Source of the DNA: an uncultured Lachnospiraceae bacterium
GTDB taxonomy: Bacteria > Bacillota > Clostridia > Lachnospirales > Lachnospiraceae
Direction: 5' to 3'
Assembly: GCA_910586205.1 (NCBI GenBank)
Contig: CAJUGD010000001.1
Span: 1 to 64,000 of the forward strand
DNA: 64,000 bases
Shown here: positions 48,754 to 57,158 of the stretch, in pieces
How the letters are laid out: every line of letters starts with the position of its first letter
Position numbering within the stretch: position 1 is the stretch's first letter
Made by a program: the position numbers and the translations under genes
The notes under the pieces: generated by a model
Seen by the model: the letters and a program-made list of their open reading frames with translations, nothing else
The model's database searches: none
What the model was told of the DNA's origin: nothing

Positions 48754-50094
48754 ATGAGCAATGTGAAAGAGACAGTGATTCAGTTTGGCGAAGGCGGTTT
48801 TCTGCGCGGTTTTGTGGATTATTTTTTCCAGAAGATGAAGGATAAAGGGCTTTTTGACGGCTCTGTTGTAGTAGTGCAGCCCATTGAGCGTGGTATGTGC
48901 GATATGCTGCAGGAGCAGAATTGTGAATATAATCTATTCTTGCGGGGGATTGATAAAGGGCAGGTTGTGGATGAACATACTCATATCAGCGTGATTTCCA
49001 GATGCGTCAATCCTTATACAGATTGTGACGGTTATATGGCTCTGGCAGAAAATCCGGATTTCCGGTTTATTGTATCCAACACCACAGAGGCCGGCATTGA
49101 ATTTGCAGACAATAATCAGTTTGAGGACAAGCCTGCCAAGACATTTCCCGGGAAGCTGACTCAACTGCTGTACAAGCGCTTTCAACTTGGCTTAAAGGGA
49201 TTTATTATTCTTTCCTGCGAGCTGATTGACCACAATGGAGAGGAGCTGGAAAAGTGCTGTCTGCAGTATGCGGATCTGTGGAAATTGGGAGAGGATTTTA
49301 AGGCATGGCTGAAGAATGAAAATGATTTTTGTTCCACTTTGGTAGACCGGATTGTAACCGGGTTCCCGCGGGATGAGCATGAGATATTGTGCAAAAGGAT
49401 CGGCGAACAGGATAACATGATGGATACGGCAGAGATTTTCCACCTATGGGTGATTCAGGGGCAGCATGAGGATGAGCTTCCTTTGCAGAAGGCAGGCTTT
49501 CATGTTGTCTGGACAGACAATGTAGATCCGTACAAAAAACGCAAGGTAAGGATCTTAAACGGCGCTCATACTTCCATGGTTCTGGGAGCTCATCTTTATG
49601 GTCTGGAGACAGTAGGTGAGTGTCTGAAGGATGAAAGGGTATCCGGCCTTTTGAAAAAGTGTATCTTTGAAGAAATTATTCCTACTATCGGAGATACGGA
49701 GGATAATCGGGAGTTCGGCCAGGCAGTGCTGGAGCGGTTTTCCAATCCATTTATTAAGCATTTGCTTTTGTCCATTGCCTTAAATTCTGTTTCTAAATTT
49801 AAGGCACGGGTACTGCCTACAATCTTAGAACACAAGGAGCAGTTTGGAGTTTATCCCCAGGGGCTTACTTTCTCTTTGGCTGCGTTGATTGCTTTTTACC
49901 ACACAGATGCAGCCAATGACGGCGAGGAGATTATGAAGTTTATGAAAGATGCTTCTGTGGAGGAAGTTCTGAAGAAGGAAGAATATTGGGGGCAGGATTT
50001 AAGCGATATGCTGCCGGATGTACAAAGGTGGTATGACAAGATTCAGGCGGATGGTATGAAGAATGCCTATGACCAGGTGCTAGAACGTGTCTGA
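48754..50094 (+). CDS. uxaB: tagaturonate reductase (altronate oxidoreductase)
   Basis: A protein of 446 residues of the mannitol/altronate long-chain dehydrogenase family: TVIQFGEGGFLRGFVDYFFQKM (NAD-binding), RFIVSNTTEAGIEF, KGFIILSCELIDHNGEEL, KVRILNGAHTSMVLGAHLYGLETVGECL and FKARVLPTILEH. It reduces tagaturonate to altronate in galacturonate breakdown. It lies 10 kb from the uxuA/uxaC operon with its own promoter and cre-like site. No altronate dehydratase gene is seen. The last four codons and the stop lie inside an inverted-repeat element (50081-50244). Confidence 0.88.
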   Translation: MSNVKETVIQFGEGGFLRGFVDYFFQKMKDKGLFDGSVVVVQPIERGMCDMLQEQNCEYNLFLRGIDKGQVVDEHTHISVISRCVNPYTDCDGYMALAENPDFRFIVSNTTEAGIEFADNNQFEDKPAKTFPGKLTQLLYKRFQLGLKGFIILSCELIDHNGEELEKCCLQYADLWKLGEDFKAWLKNENDFCSTLVDRIVTGFPRDEHEILCKRIGEQDNMMDTAEIFHLWVIQGQHEDELPLQKAGFHVVWTDNVDPYKKRKVRILNGAHTSMVLGAHLYGLETVGECLKDERVSGLLKKCIFEEIIPTIGDTEDNREFGQAVLERFSNPFIKHLLLSIALNSVSKFKARVLPTILEHKEQFGVYPQGLTFSLAALIAFYHTDAANDGEEIMKFMKDASVEEVLKKEEYWGQDLSDMLPDVQRWYDKIQADGMKNAYDQVLERV

Positions 50095-50244
50095 AAATTG
50101 CTTTCCGTCAGATGTGCGTCACAATTTGTGGGAGATTTGACCCGAATGAGGGAGGCGTAGTGGGCTACGTTGACCGAATGAGAGCCAAATCTCCCGCAAA
50201 GTGGGGCGTGTACTTGGCGAGAATGAATTTTCAGACACGCTCTA
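50081..50244. repeat. 164-bp inverted-repeat element overlapping the end of uxaB
   Basis: TAGAACGTGTCTGAAAATT (50081-50099) matches the reverse complement of 50226-50244 with one mismatch. Inside, TTTGTGGGAGATTTG pairs with CAAATCTCCCGCAAA and CGTAG with CTACG, so nearly the whole segment can fold into one branched hairpin. The left arm encodes the last residues and stop of uxaB (GAA CGT GTC TGA). No clear target duplication is seen. It has the form of a dispersed palindromic or MITE-like repeat. Confidence 0.75.
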
Positions 50245-50287
50245 GGAAAGTAAAGTCTGGATTGTCAGCACATGAATAAAAGATGGC

Positions 50288-50336
50288 CCTCCGTGGATTA
50301 GGGGAAAGAATTTCCTTATCCGCGGAGGATTTTTTG
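50288..50336 (+). terminator. terminator after uxaB
   Basis: CCTCCGTGGATTAGGGGAAA pairs with TTTCCTTATCCGCGGAGG, followed by ATTTTTT. The remaining bases to 50503 contain no convincing gene. Confidence 0.88.
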
Positions 50337-50503
50337 TGATTTTATGAAAAGAGTACATTGGAGCAATCTGCTGCAGATGCTGCGGGTACAGGGACAGCCC
50401 AATAAAACGGAGTGTGGATTAATGGAATCAAAAAAGAAGTATCCTAAAGACTGCCGGCATTACATATATTATCAGAAAGAGATTTTGGGGATCAAGGCCG
50501 GAG

Positions 50504-51256
50504 ATGGGAAAAGGAAGACTGGGTGTCAGAAAGCTGGCAGCGCTTTTAACGGGAATTTTGATTCTGGACGGAGCTTTGCTGGGAGCAGCGGCAGGAGTAT
50601 GGAACGGCTTAAGCAGAGCCGGCGGGCGGGAAAATGCATATCGGGCTGTCCATGCGGGAGCAGCTTCCAAAGAATTGTCAGAGACGGACAGGCACAGGGA
50701 ACAGAAGGTGGTGGCGCTGACTTTTGACGACGGACCTCATGCAATTCACACCAAAGCATTGCTGGACGGGCTGAAGGAGCGGGGGGTAAAGGTGACTTTT
50801 TTTCTGATGGGACAGAGTATAGAGGGAAACGAGGAGCTGGTGGACCGGATGAAGGCGGAAGGCCATCTGATAGGAAATCATAGTTACCGCCATATTCCGC
50901 TGACAAAAGCCGGGGAGGAAGCGGTCTGTAATGCAGTGGAGGAGACAGAGCTGCTGATTGAAGAAATTACCGGCGCAAGACCTCAGTATCTGCGTCCGCC
51001 GTATGGAGATTGGAATGAAAATTTGGAGTGCCGGTTAGATCTGACGACTGTGTTCTGGTCAGTGGATTCTTTGGACTGGAAGCTGCAGGACGCGGGTAAA
51101 ATCGTGGAAAATGTGGAAAAACGGATTAAGAGCGGGGATATTGTCTTGATGCATGATATTTTTCCCACTTCTGTGGAGGCTGCGCTTGAGCTGGTGGATC
51201 ATCTGAGCATGCAGGGATATGAGTTTGTGACAGTGGAGGAGCTTTTGATCGATTAG
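50504..51256 (+). CDS. membrane-anchored polysaccharide deacetylase (NodB domain)
   Basis: A protein of 250 residues. A signal/anchor segment (LAALLTGILILDGALLGAAAGV) follows a charged start. The NodB domain has VVALTFDDGPHAIHT (catalytic Asp pair), HLIGNHSYRHIPLT (His-x3-His metal site), LRPPYGDWN and DIVLMHDIF. It removes N-acetyl groups from peptidoglycan or other surface sugars outside the cell. ATG 50504 has no ideal ribosome site, so the exact start is uncertain. It precedes rarA by 78 bp. Confidence 0.85.
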   Translation: MGKGRLGVRKLAALLTGILILDGALLGAAAGVWNGLSRAGGRENAYRAVHAGAASKELSETDRHREQKVVALTFDDGPHAIHTKALLDGLKERGVKVTFFLMGQSIEGNEELVDRMKAEGHLIGNHSYRHIPLTKAGEEAVCNAVEETELLIEEITGARPQYLRPPYGDWNENLECRLDLTTVFWSVDSLDWKLQDAGKIVENVEKRIKSGDIVLMHDIFPTSVEAALELVDHLSMQGYEFVTVEELLID

Positions 51257-51334
51257 CGTTTGTTCAAGTTGACACAGAGGCATATGGAGGATATACTGGA
51301 TGAAGGATTCTTAGATGGGAGGGGAAAGTATTTC

Positions 51335-52666
51335 ATGGATTTATTTGATTATATGAGAAGCGTCACCCAGGAGAAGGAATCTCCTCTGGCTTCCCGCATG
51401 AGGCCCCGGACCTTGGACCAGGTGGTGGGGCAGCGACACATTATCGGACAGGACAAGCTGCTGTATCGGGCCATCAAGGCAGATAAACTTGGATCGATTA
51501 TTTTCTATGGTCCTCCGGGAACCGGCAAGACTACTCTTGCTAAGGTGATTGCCAATACTACCAGTGCGGATTTCCGTCAGATCAATGCCACGGCGGCAGG
51601 GAAAAAGGATATGGAGGAAGTTGTGAAGGCAGCCAAGGATTCTTTGGGCATGTATGGGAAAAGGACCATTTTGTTTGTAGATGAGATTCATCGTTTTAAC
51701 AAAAGCCAGCAGGATTACCTGCTTCCTTATGTGGAGGACGGAACCTTGATTTTGATTGGGGCCACTACAGAGAATCCATATTTTGAGGTCAATGGGGCTT
51801 TGCTGTCCCGTTCCCGCATTTTTGAGCTGAAGGCTTTGGAGCGGGATGAGGTAAAAGAGCTGATTTGCCGGGCAGTGTATGACCAGGAGAATGGAATGGG
51901 AGGATATAATGCTGTCATTGACGAGGAGGCGGCAGAATTTTTGGCAGATGTGGCCGGAGGGGATGCAAGGGCGGCTCTTAATGCAGTGGAGTTAGGGGTT
52001 TTGACTACAGAGAGAAGTGACAAGGACGGAAAAATCCATATTACTCTGGATGTGGCACAGGAGTGTATTCAGAAACGGGCGATCCGCTATGACAAAAGCG
52101 GTGACAATCACTATGACACCATATCCGCATTTATCAAAAGCATGAGGGGATCGGATCCGGATGCAGCGATCTACTATCTGGCACGTATGCTGTATGCAGG
52201 GGAAGATATTAAATTCATTGCCCGCCGGATCATGATCTGTGCTTCCGAGGATGTGGGAAATGCAGATCCTCATGCACTTACGGTGGCGGTAAGCGCGGCT
52301 TTGGCAGTGGAGAGAATCGGAATGCCGGAGGCGCAGATCATTCTGGCCCAGGCTGTATCCTATGTGGCTGCAGCGCCAAAAAGCAATTCTGCGGTCTGTG
52401 CCATCAGTGACGCCATGGATGCGGTGAAAAATCAGAAGGCTATGCCGGTTCCTTCTCATCTGCAGGATTCTCATTATAAAGGATCAGCAGAATTGGGAAG
52501 GGGGACAGGATACCTGTATGCCCATGATTTTCCCGGCCATTATGTGAAGCAGCAGTATCTTCCGGATGGGATGGAGGGACAGGTATTTTACCGTCCTTCG
52601 GATAATGGTTATGAGAAGAAGATTCAGGAACATATGAATTTGTTGAAAAAGCATGAAACCAGATGA
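51335..52666 (+). CDS. rarA: replication-associated recombination ATPase RarA (MgsA)
   Basis: A protein of 443 residues: PLASRMRPRTLDQVVGQRHIIG, Walker A FYGPPGTGKTTLAK, Walker B TILFVDEIHRFNKSQQD, sensor LIGATTENPYFEVNGALLSRSRIFEL and the C-terminal tetramerisation domain. RarA acts at stalled replication forks. In-frame TTG 51260 exists, but ATG 51335 follows GGGAGGGGAAAG and gives the standard N-terminus. Confidence 0.92.
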   Translation: MDLFDYMRSVTQEKESPLASRMRPRTLDQVVGQRHIIGQDKLLYRAIKADKLGSIIFYGPPGTGKTTLAKVIANTTSADFRQINATAAGKKDMEEVVKAAKDSLGMYGKRTILFVDEIHRFNKSQQDYLLPYVEDGTLILIGATTENPYFEVNGALLSRSRIFELKALERDEVKELICRAVYDQENGMGGYNAVIDEEAAEFLADVAGGDARAALNAVELGVLTTERSDKDGKIHITLDVAQECIQKRAIRYDKSGDNHYDTISAFIKSMRGSDPDAAIYYLARMLYAGEDIKFIARRIMICASEDVGNADPHALTVAVSAALAVERIGMPEAQIILAQAVSYVAAAPKSNSAVCAISDAMDAVKNQKAMPVPSHLQDSHYKGSAELGRGTGYLYAHDFPGHYVKQQYLPDGMEGQVFYRPSDNGYEKKIQEHMNLLKKHETR

Positions 52667-52762
52667 GGATAAAACTCAAAAATATATTTAACTTTACTTG
52701 CCGAAAGAAGACATCTATACCAAAGTGGCTTTTTCGGGATGTCCACAGAGGTAACGAGCATC

Positions 52763-52796
52763 GGATTCTGGCAGCCAGAATCCCTTTATATCTTTT
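52763..52796 (+). terminator. hairpin after rarA
   Basis: GGATTCTGG (52763-52771), a 3-base loop and CCAGAATCC (52775-52783) form a perfect stem followed by CTTTATATCTTTT. It is a moderate terminator about 100 bp after rarA. Confidence 0.6.
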
Positions 52797-52884
52797 CTAA
52801 AAAATAATGATAGAAGTGCATCGGATAATATGTTATATTTTTTTGTTGCCCACCGATACCCGCAACAGGGAGGAGGTGTCAGCG

Positions 52885-52983
52885 TTGGAATTTTTTATAT
52901 CTTTTTTAGTTGCCGTTCTGGGCGGTGTAACTTGCCACTACATCATCAAACGGTTAGACGGTGACGACAAAGGCAACAACTAG
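52885..52983 (+). CDS. tiny hydrophobic peptide, possible type I toxin-like protein
   Basis: A 32-residue frame starting at TTG 52885 reads EFFISFLVAVLGGVTCHYII after the start residue, then KRLDGDDKGNN. It has one membrane segment followed by a charged tail, a form seen in type I toxins and holin-like small proteins common in Clostridia ('GGV-C-YIIKWLDG'). A strong GGGAGGAGG lies 8 bp upstream; the in-frame GTG 52876 is too close to that site. A stable hairpin follows at 53019-53056. No antisense RNA can be proved from sequence alone. Confidence 0.55.
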   Translation: MEFFISFLVAVLGGVTCHYIIKRLDGDDKGNN

Positions 52984-53018
52984 CCTAGTGGGTGCTTTGC
53001 CACTATAAAAGTAAAGAA

Positions 53019-53056
53019 GAATCCCTCAACTGTGTTACCGCACGGTTGGGGGATTC
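53019..53056 (+). terminator. hairpin after the tiny peptide gene
   Basis: GAATCCCTCAACTGTG pairs with CACGGTTGGGGGATTC across a 6-base loop, with minor mismatch. The tail (GCTTCTTCG) is only partly T-rich. It probably ends the peptide transcript. Confidence 0.6.
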
Positions 53057-53405
53057 GCTTCTTCGTCAACGTTGGACTTTTTATATCTTTTGCCTAATGG
53101 CATTATAGCATATGCAGAAATGTTTTTCAATATGCTTTTATTCAAATATTTTATCCTTATCTGGCATCAGACAAGAATAACAGTTAATACAAAATTATTC
53201 GGATCATGTATAAAAAACTGCTTTTCTTTTTTGAAAAACCGTTATATAATAATTCTATATGGGACAGGGGAGCTTTTGTGTCTGCTCCCCCCGTAATCTG
53301 TCATCAGGATTTTCTGGAGTCATTTATTACCCCAAGCAGTGATTAAGTAAGATAATCAAAACAGAACAAATTAAAACAGAACAAGTTTAGAATGGAGAGT
53401 ATTGT
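53057..53405. other. non-coding region before rho
   Basis: This 349-bp AT-rich stretch has no credible gene. TATAAT at 53245-53250 could be a -10 element for rho, but no good -35 is at the right distance. A 74-codon frame here (53072-53296) has no family resemblance and looks accidental. Confidence 0.5.
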
Positions 53406-54818
53406 ATGAGAGAAAAATTACAGACATTGCCGCTGGCGGAGCTTAAAGAGCTGGCAAAAGCCCAGGGCATTAAAGGAGGGAGCGCCATGCGTAAGGCAGA
53501 GCTGATCGAGGCGCTTTGTACGGCTGCAGAGCAGCAGGAGATGATCAAGACTGCCGTGGCGCCGCCTGTGCCTAAGCCCCAGGGAGAGATAAAAAGTGAC
53601 GACCGCAGCGGAGGAAAACAGCCGCGCTTTACAAAGGACAGCCGTCAGACAGATTCTCTGACTGCACAGGAAGTTGCGGAACTAGACAGCGGGATTGGGG
53701 CAAATGGTATTTTGGAGGTAATGCCGGATGGATTTGGATTTATCCGATGCGAGAATTTTCTTCCTGGTGAAAATGATGTATATGTGGCTCCATCTCAAAT
53801 CCGCCGTTTTAATCTGAAGACTGGCGATATCATTGCAGGGAACCGACGGGTCAAGACTGCGGCTGAAAAGTTTGCCGCGTTATTATATATCAAAAACGTC
53901 AACGGTTATCCCATCAGCGTAATCGAAAAAAGACCCAGCTTTGAAAATCTGACTCCTGTTTTTCCCAATGAGCGACTGCATATGGAGACAACCAACAAAA
54001 CCACTACAGCCATGCGTGTGCTGGACCTTTTGTCTCCTATTGGAAAAGGACAGCGTGGTATGATCGTTTCTCCGCCAAAAGCAGGAAAGACGACCTTATT
54101 AAAGCAGGTGGCTCAGGCGATTACCACCAATCATCCGGATATGCATCTGATTATTCTGCTGATTGATGAGCGGCCGGAGGAGGTTACCGATATTAAGGAG
54201 TCTGTAGTGGGGGACAATGTGGAGGTAATCTATTCTACTTTTGACGAGCTGCCGGAGCGTCACAAAAGGGTATCAGAGATGGTGATTGAGCGGGCAAAAC
54301 GTCTGGTGGAGCATAAGCGGGATGTGATTATTTTGTTAGACAGCATTACCCGTCTGGCGCGGGCCTACAACCTGGTAGTGCCGCCTAGCGGACGTACCTT
54401 GTCCGGCGGCCTTGATCCGGCGGCTCTGCATATGCCGAAGCGGTTTTTCGGCGCGGCTCGGAATATGAGAGAAGGGGGAAGCCTGACCATTCTGGCCACC
54501 GCCCTGGTGGATACGGGAAGCCGTATGGATGATGTGATTTATGAGGAGTTTAAAGGTACCGGCAATATGGAGCTGGTTTTAGACCGCAAGCTGTCTGAGA
54601 AAAGAATTTTCCCGGCTATTGATATCTTAAAGTCAGGCACCCGCCGAGACGATCTGCTTTTGACCCGCGAGGAAGGGGAGGCAGTGGATATTATCCGAAA
54701 GGCCACCAATACCTTAAAACCCGAAGATGCGGTGGAAAAGATCCTGGATCTGTTTTCCAAGACAAGAAACAATCGGGAATTTGTGGAAAACGCCAAGAGG
54801 ATCCGTTTTTATTCGTGA
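53406..54818 (+). CDS. rho: transcription termination factor Rho
   Basis: A protein of 470 residues. The N-terminal SAP-like helices (LPLAELKELAKAQGIKGGSAMRKAELIEAL) are followed by a charged linker, the RNA-binding cold-shock-like domain (GILEVMPDGFGFIRCENFLPGENDVYVAPSQIRRFNLKTGD) and the ATPase core with GQRGMIVSPPKAGKTTLLKQVA, LIDERPEEVTDI, DSITRLARAYN and GGLDPAALHMPKRFFGAARN. It is a hexameric RNA helicase that ends transcription. Confidence 0.96.
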   Translation: MREKLQTLPLAELKELAKAQGIKGGSAMRKAELIEALCTAAEQQEMIKTAVAPPVPKPQGEIKSDDRSGGKQPRFTKDSRQTDSLTAQEVAELDSGIGANGILEVMPDGFGFIRCENFLPGENDVYVAPSQIRRFNLKTGDIIAGNRRVKTAAEKFAALLYIKNVNGYPISVIEKRPSFENLTPVFPNERLHMETTNKTTTAMRVLDLLSPIGKGQRGMIVSPPKAGKTTLLKQVAQAITTNHPDMHLIILLIDERPEEVTDIKESVVGDNVEVIYSTFDELPERHKRVSEMVIERAKRLVEHKRDVIILLDSITRLARAYNLVVPPSGRTLSGGLDPAALHMPKRFFGAARNMREGGSLTILATALVDTGSRMDDVIYEEFKGTGNMELVLDRKLSEKRIFPAIDILKSGTRRDDLLLTREEGEAVDIIRKATNTLKPEDAVEKILDLFSKTRNNREFVENAKRIRFYS

Positions 54819-54826
54819 TTTTCATC

Positions 54827-54855
54827 TTGCAAATAAAGGCGCTTTATGGTATACT
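54827..54855 (+). promoter_or_regulatory. promoter of rpmE
   Basis: TTGCAA (54827-54832), 17 bp, TATACT (54850-54855), about 100 bp before rpmE. A short inverted repeat TAACAGT/ACTGTTA (54887-54910) lies in the leader. Confidence 0.6.
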
Positions 54856-54955
54856 TACAACGCTGTTTATAAACGTGGGGTGATTTTAACAGTACGACAG
54901 GTGACTGTTAGATGATCACAGGATTATAGAACTTAAAAGTAAAGAGGTGAAAATC

Positions 54956-55162
54956 ATGAGAGAGGGTATCCATCCGGCTTATTATCAGGCAAAGGTGACC
55001 TGCAACTGCGGCAATGAGTTTGTTACCGGTTCCACCAAGAAAGAGATTCACGTGGAGATTTGTTCCAAATGTCACGCTTTCTATACGGGCCAGCAGAAGA
55101 CAGCGGCAGCCCGCGGGCGTATTGACAAGTTTAACAGAAAGTATGGTATTAACGCGCAGTAA
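54956..55162 (+). CDS. rpmE: 50S ribosomal protein L31, zinc-binding type
   Basis: A protein of 68 residues: MREGIHPAYYQAKVTCNCGN at the start, EICSKCHAFYTGQQ, and RIDKFNRKYG at the end. Both cysteine pairs (CNC, CSKC) are present, so it is the zinc-carrying L31. ATG 54956 follows AGAGGTGA; the in-frame GTG at 54947 is part of that site. Confidence 0.95.
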   Translation: MREGIHPAYYQAKVTCNCGNEFVTGSTKKEIHVEICSKCHAFYTGQQKTAAARGRIDKFNRKYGINAQ

Positions 55163-55192
55163 GAATGGCTGCTGCCAATCAAGAGAGCTAGG

Positions 55193-55237
55193 TAAGGTTG
55201 AGACGTAAGTGGCGACACTTTGGCTCAACCTTATTTT
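55193..55237 (+). terminator. possible weak terminator between rpmE and the DUF1385 gene
   Basis: TAAGGTTGAG (55193-55202) pairs with CTCAACCTTA (55224-55233), with an inner AAGTG/CACTT stem, followed by TTTTATG. It could let only part of the rpmE transcripts reach the next genes. Confidence 0.55.
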
Positions 55238-55255
55238 ATGGAAGGGAGTTTTTCT

Positions 55256-56209
55256 ATGAAATATTCCGGAATCGGCGGACAGGCTGTCATAGAGGGAATC
55301 ATGATGAAGAATAAATCAGATTATGCTACGGCAGTGCGCAGACCGGACGGCGAGATTGAGATTCAAAAGGGTGAATATGTCAGTATGACAGAAAAGGTGA
55401 AGCTGTGTGCCATGCCGTTTGTCCGGGGGGTGTTCAGCTTTGTGGATTCCATGGTTTTGGGGATGAGAACATTAAGCTTTTCTGCAGGTTTTTTTGAGGA
55501 TGATGAGGATTCAGAGCCAGGGCGTTTGGAGCTGTGGCTGGACAAGGTATTTGGAGAAAAGGTGGAAAAGGCGCTGATGGCTTTTGTGATGGTCTTTTCC
55601 GTGGTAATGGCTATCGGGATTTTTATGGTTCTGCCTTTGCTTATTGCCAATGTGTTCCGGCAGTTTATTTCATCAGCCATGGTAATGGCTGTGCTGGAGG
55701 GATGTATCCGGATCGGGATTTTCGCCGCATATATTAAATTGATTTCCCGGATGGAGGATATCCGGCGAACGTTTATGTATCACGGGGCGGAGCATAAATG
55801 CATCAACTGCATTGAGCATGGTATGACCCTGACGGTGGATCATGTCAGGCAAAGCTCCAAGCAGCACAAGCGCTGCGGCACCAGTTTTTTGATTATTGTG
55901 ATGATCATCAGTATCCTGTTTTTTATGGTGATTCGCGTGGATACGGTCTGGCTGCGGATCCTGAGCCGGATTCTTCTGATCCCGGTGATTGCCGGGGTGT
56001 CCTATGAATTTTTAAGGCTGGCAGGGCGAAGTGACTCGGCTGTGGTAAATCTGTTAAGCAAGCCGGGAATGTGGATGCAGAACCTGACCACTGCCGAGCC
56101 TGATGACAGTATGATTGAGGTGGCCATTGCGGCAGTGAATGCGGTGTTTGACTGGAAGGCATATCTTAGGGAGAATTTTCCGGAAACCGATCTTTTGGAG
56201 GAAACGTAA
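55256..56209 (+). CDS. DUF1385 membrane protein (YqhQ family)
   Basis: A protein of 317 residues with GIGGQAVIEGIMMKNKSDYATAVRRPDG, MPFVRGVFSFVDSMVLGM, several membrane segments, and YHGAEHKCINCIEHG then KRCGTSFL. These are the DUF1385/YqhQ signatures; histidine and cysteine clusters suggest a metal site. Function unknown. Location between rpmE and prmC is common in Clostridia. ATG 55256 follows GGAAGGGAG. Confidence 0.88.
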   Translation: MKYSGIGGQAVIEGIMMKNKSDYATAVRRPDGEIEIQKGEYVSMTEKVKLCAMPFVRGVFSFVDSMVLGMRTLSFSAGFFEDDEDSEPGRLELWLDKVFGEKVEKALMAFVMVFSVVMAIGIFMVLPLLIANVFRQFISSAMVMAVLEGCIRIGIFAAYIKLISRMEDIRRTFMYHGAEHKCINCIEHGMTLTVDHVRQSSKQHKRCGTSFLIIVMIISILFFMVIRVDTVWLRILSRILLIPVIAGVSYEFLRLAGRSDSAVVNLLSKPGMWMQNLTTAEPDDSMIEVAIAAVNAVFDWKAYLRENFPETDLLEET

Positions 56210-56220
56210 GAGGTGAACCG

Positions 56221-57108
56221 ATGACGTTGTTTCGATTGCTGACAGAAGGAAGCCGTGTCCTGGAGCTGGCGGGAAGCCCTGACCCGAAGCAGGATGCCCA
56301 GCAGCTTTTATTGGCAGCTTTTCATCTTGATATGGTACATTTTCTGATGAACCGGATGACAGAGCTGGAAGAAAGCAGTAAAAATCAGGCATCCATAAGG
56401 CTTTACCGGGATATGATTGGGCGAAGGAAAAAACGGTGCCCTTTGCAGCATATTTTGGGCCGGCAGGAATTTATGGGTATGGAGTTTATGGTGAACCGCC
56501 ATGTGCTGATTCCCCGGCAAGACACAGAGACTTTGGTAGAAAAGGTTTTGGTGCATCAGGAGAAGGAGAAGAAAAAGGGGCAGGCTTTGCTGGATCTATG
56601 TACCGGATCCGGCTGCATAGCGGTCAGCCTTGCAGCCAAGGGAGGGTTTGACCGGGTGACAGGCACGGATATCTCCGAGGAGGCTTTGAAGGTGGCGAGA
56701 AGGAATGGGGAGATTCTGCTGTCAGAGTGGAAGAAAACGGGCATGATAGAGTTTTTCCAGGGAGATCTTTTTGATGCACTGCCAAAGAATGGAGAAAAGT
56801 ATGATGTGATCACATCAAATCCGCCTTATATTCCCACAGGGGTGATTCAGACCCTGGAACCTGAGGTGCGGGATTTTGAGCCGCAGGCAGCTTTAGACGG
56901 TGATGAGGACGGGCTGTATTTTTATAAGAAAATCGGAGAAAGGGCAGCAGACTATCTAAAGCCTAAAGGGAGTCTGTACCTGGAGATCGGTTATGACCAG
57001 AAAAGGGCGGTATGCCGGATTTTAGAGGATCAGGGGTATAAAGAGATTCAGGTATATAAGGATCTGCCCGGACATGACCGGGTGATTATGGCACGGCAGA
57101 GGGACTGA
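56221..57108 (+). CDS. prmC: release factor glutamine methyltransferase PrmC
   Basis: A protein of 295 residues. The N-terminal helical domain includes RKKRCPLQHILGRQEFMGMEF. The methyltransferase domain has the SAM loop LLDLCTGSGCIAVSLAA and the catalytic NPPYIPTG motif. It methylates the GGQ glutamine of peptide-chain release factors. It lies directly before prfA, its substrate's gene. Confidence 0.94.
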   Translation: MTLFRLLTEGSRVLELAGSPDPKQDAQQLLLAAFHLDMVHFLMNRMTELEESSKNQASIRLYRDMIGRRKKRCPLQHILGRQEFMGMEFMVNRHVLIPRQDTETLVEKVLVHQEKEKKKGQALLDLCTGSGCIAVSLAAKGGFDRVTGTDISEEALKVARRNGEILLSEWKKTGMIEFFQGDLFDALPKNGEKYDVITSNPPYIPTGVIQTLEPEVRDFEPQAALDGDEDGLYFYKKIGERAADYLKPKGSLYLEIGYDQKRAVCRILEDQGYKEIQVYKDLPGHDRVIMARQRD

Positions 57109-57158
57109 CAGGGCAGTATGAGTGAATGGGTGTTAAGGCTGAGAGCCAGGAGGGAAAT

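Noticed and set aside
50344..50727. 127-codon + strand frame before and over the polysaccharide deacetylase
   Set aside because: It overlaps the deacetylase in another frame, is Gly/Ser/Arg-rich without a family pattern, and has no ribosome site.
53072..53296. 74-codon frame before rho
   Set aside because: No family resemblance and no ribosome site; AT-rich sequence gives open frames by chance.
54887..54910. Operator in the rpmE leader
   Set aside because: TAACAGT/ACTGTTA is only 7 bp per arm with no second copy; noted in the promoter entry but not claimed as a site.
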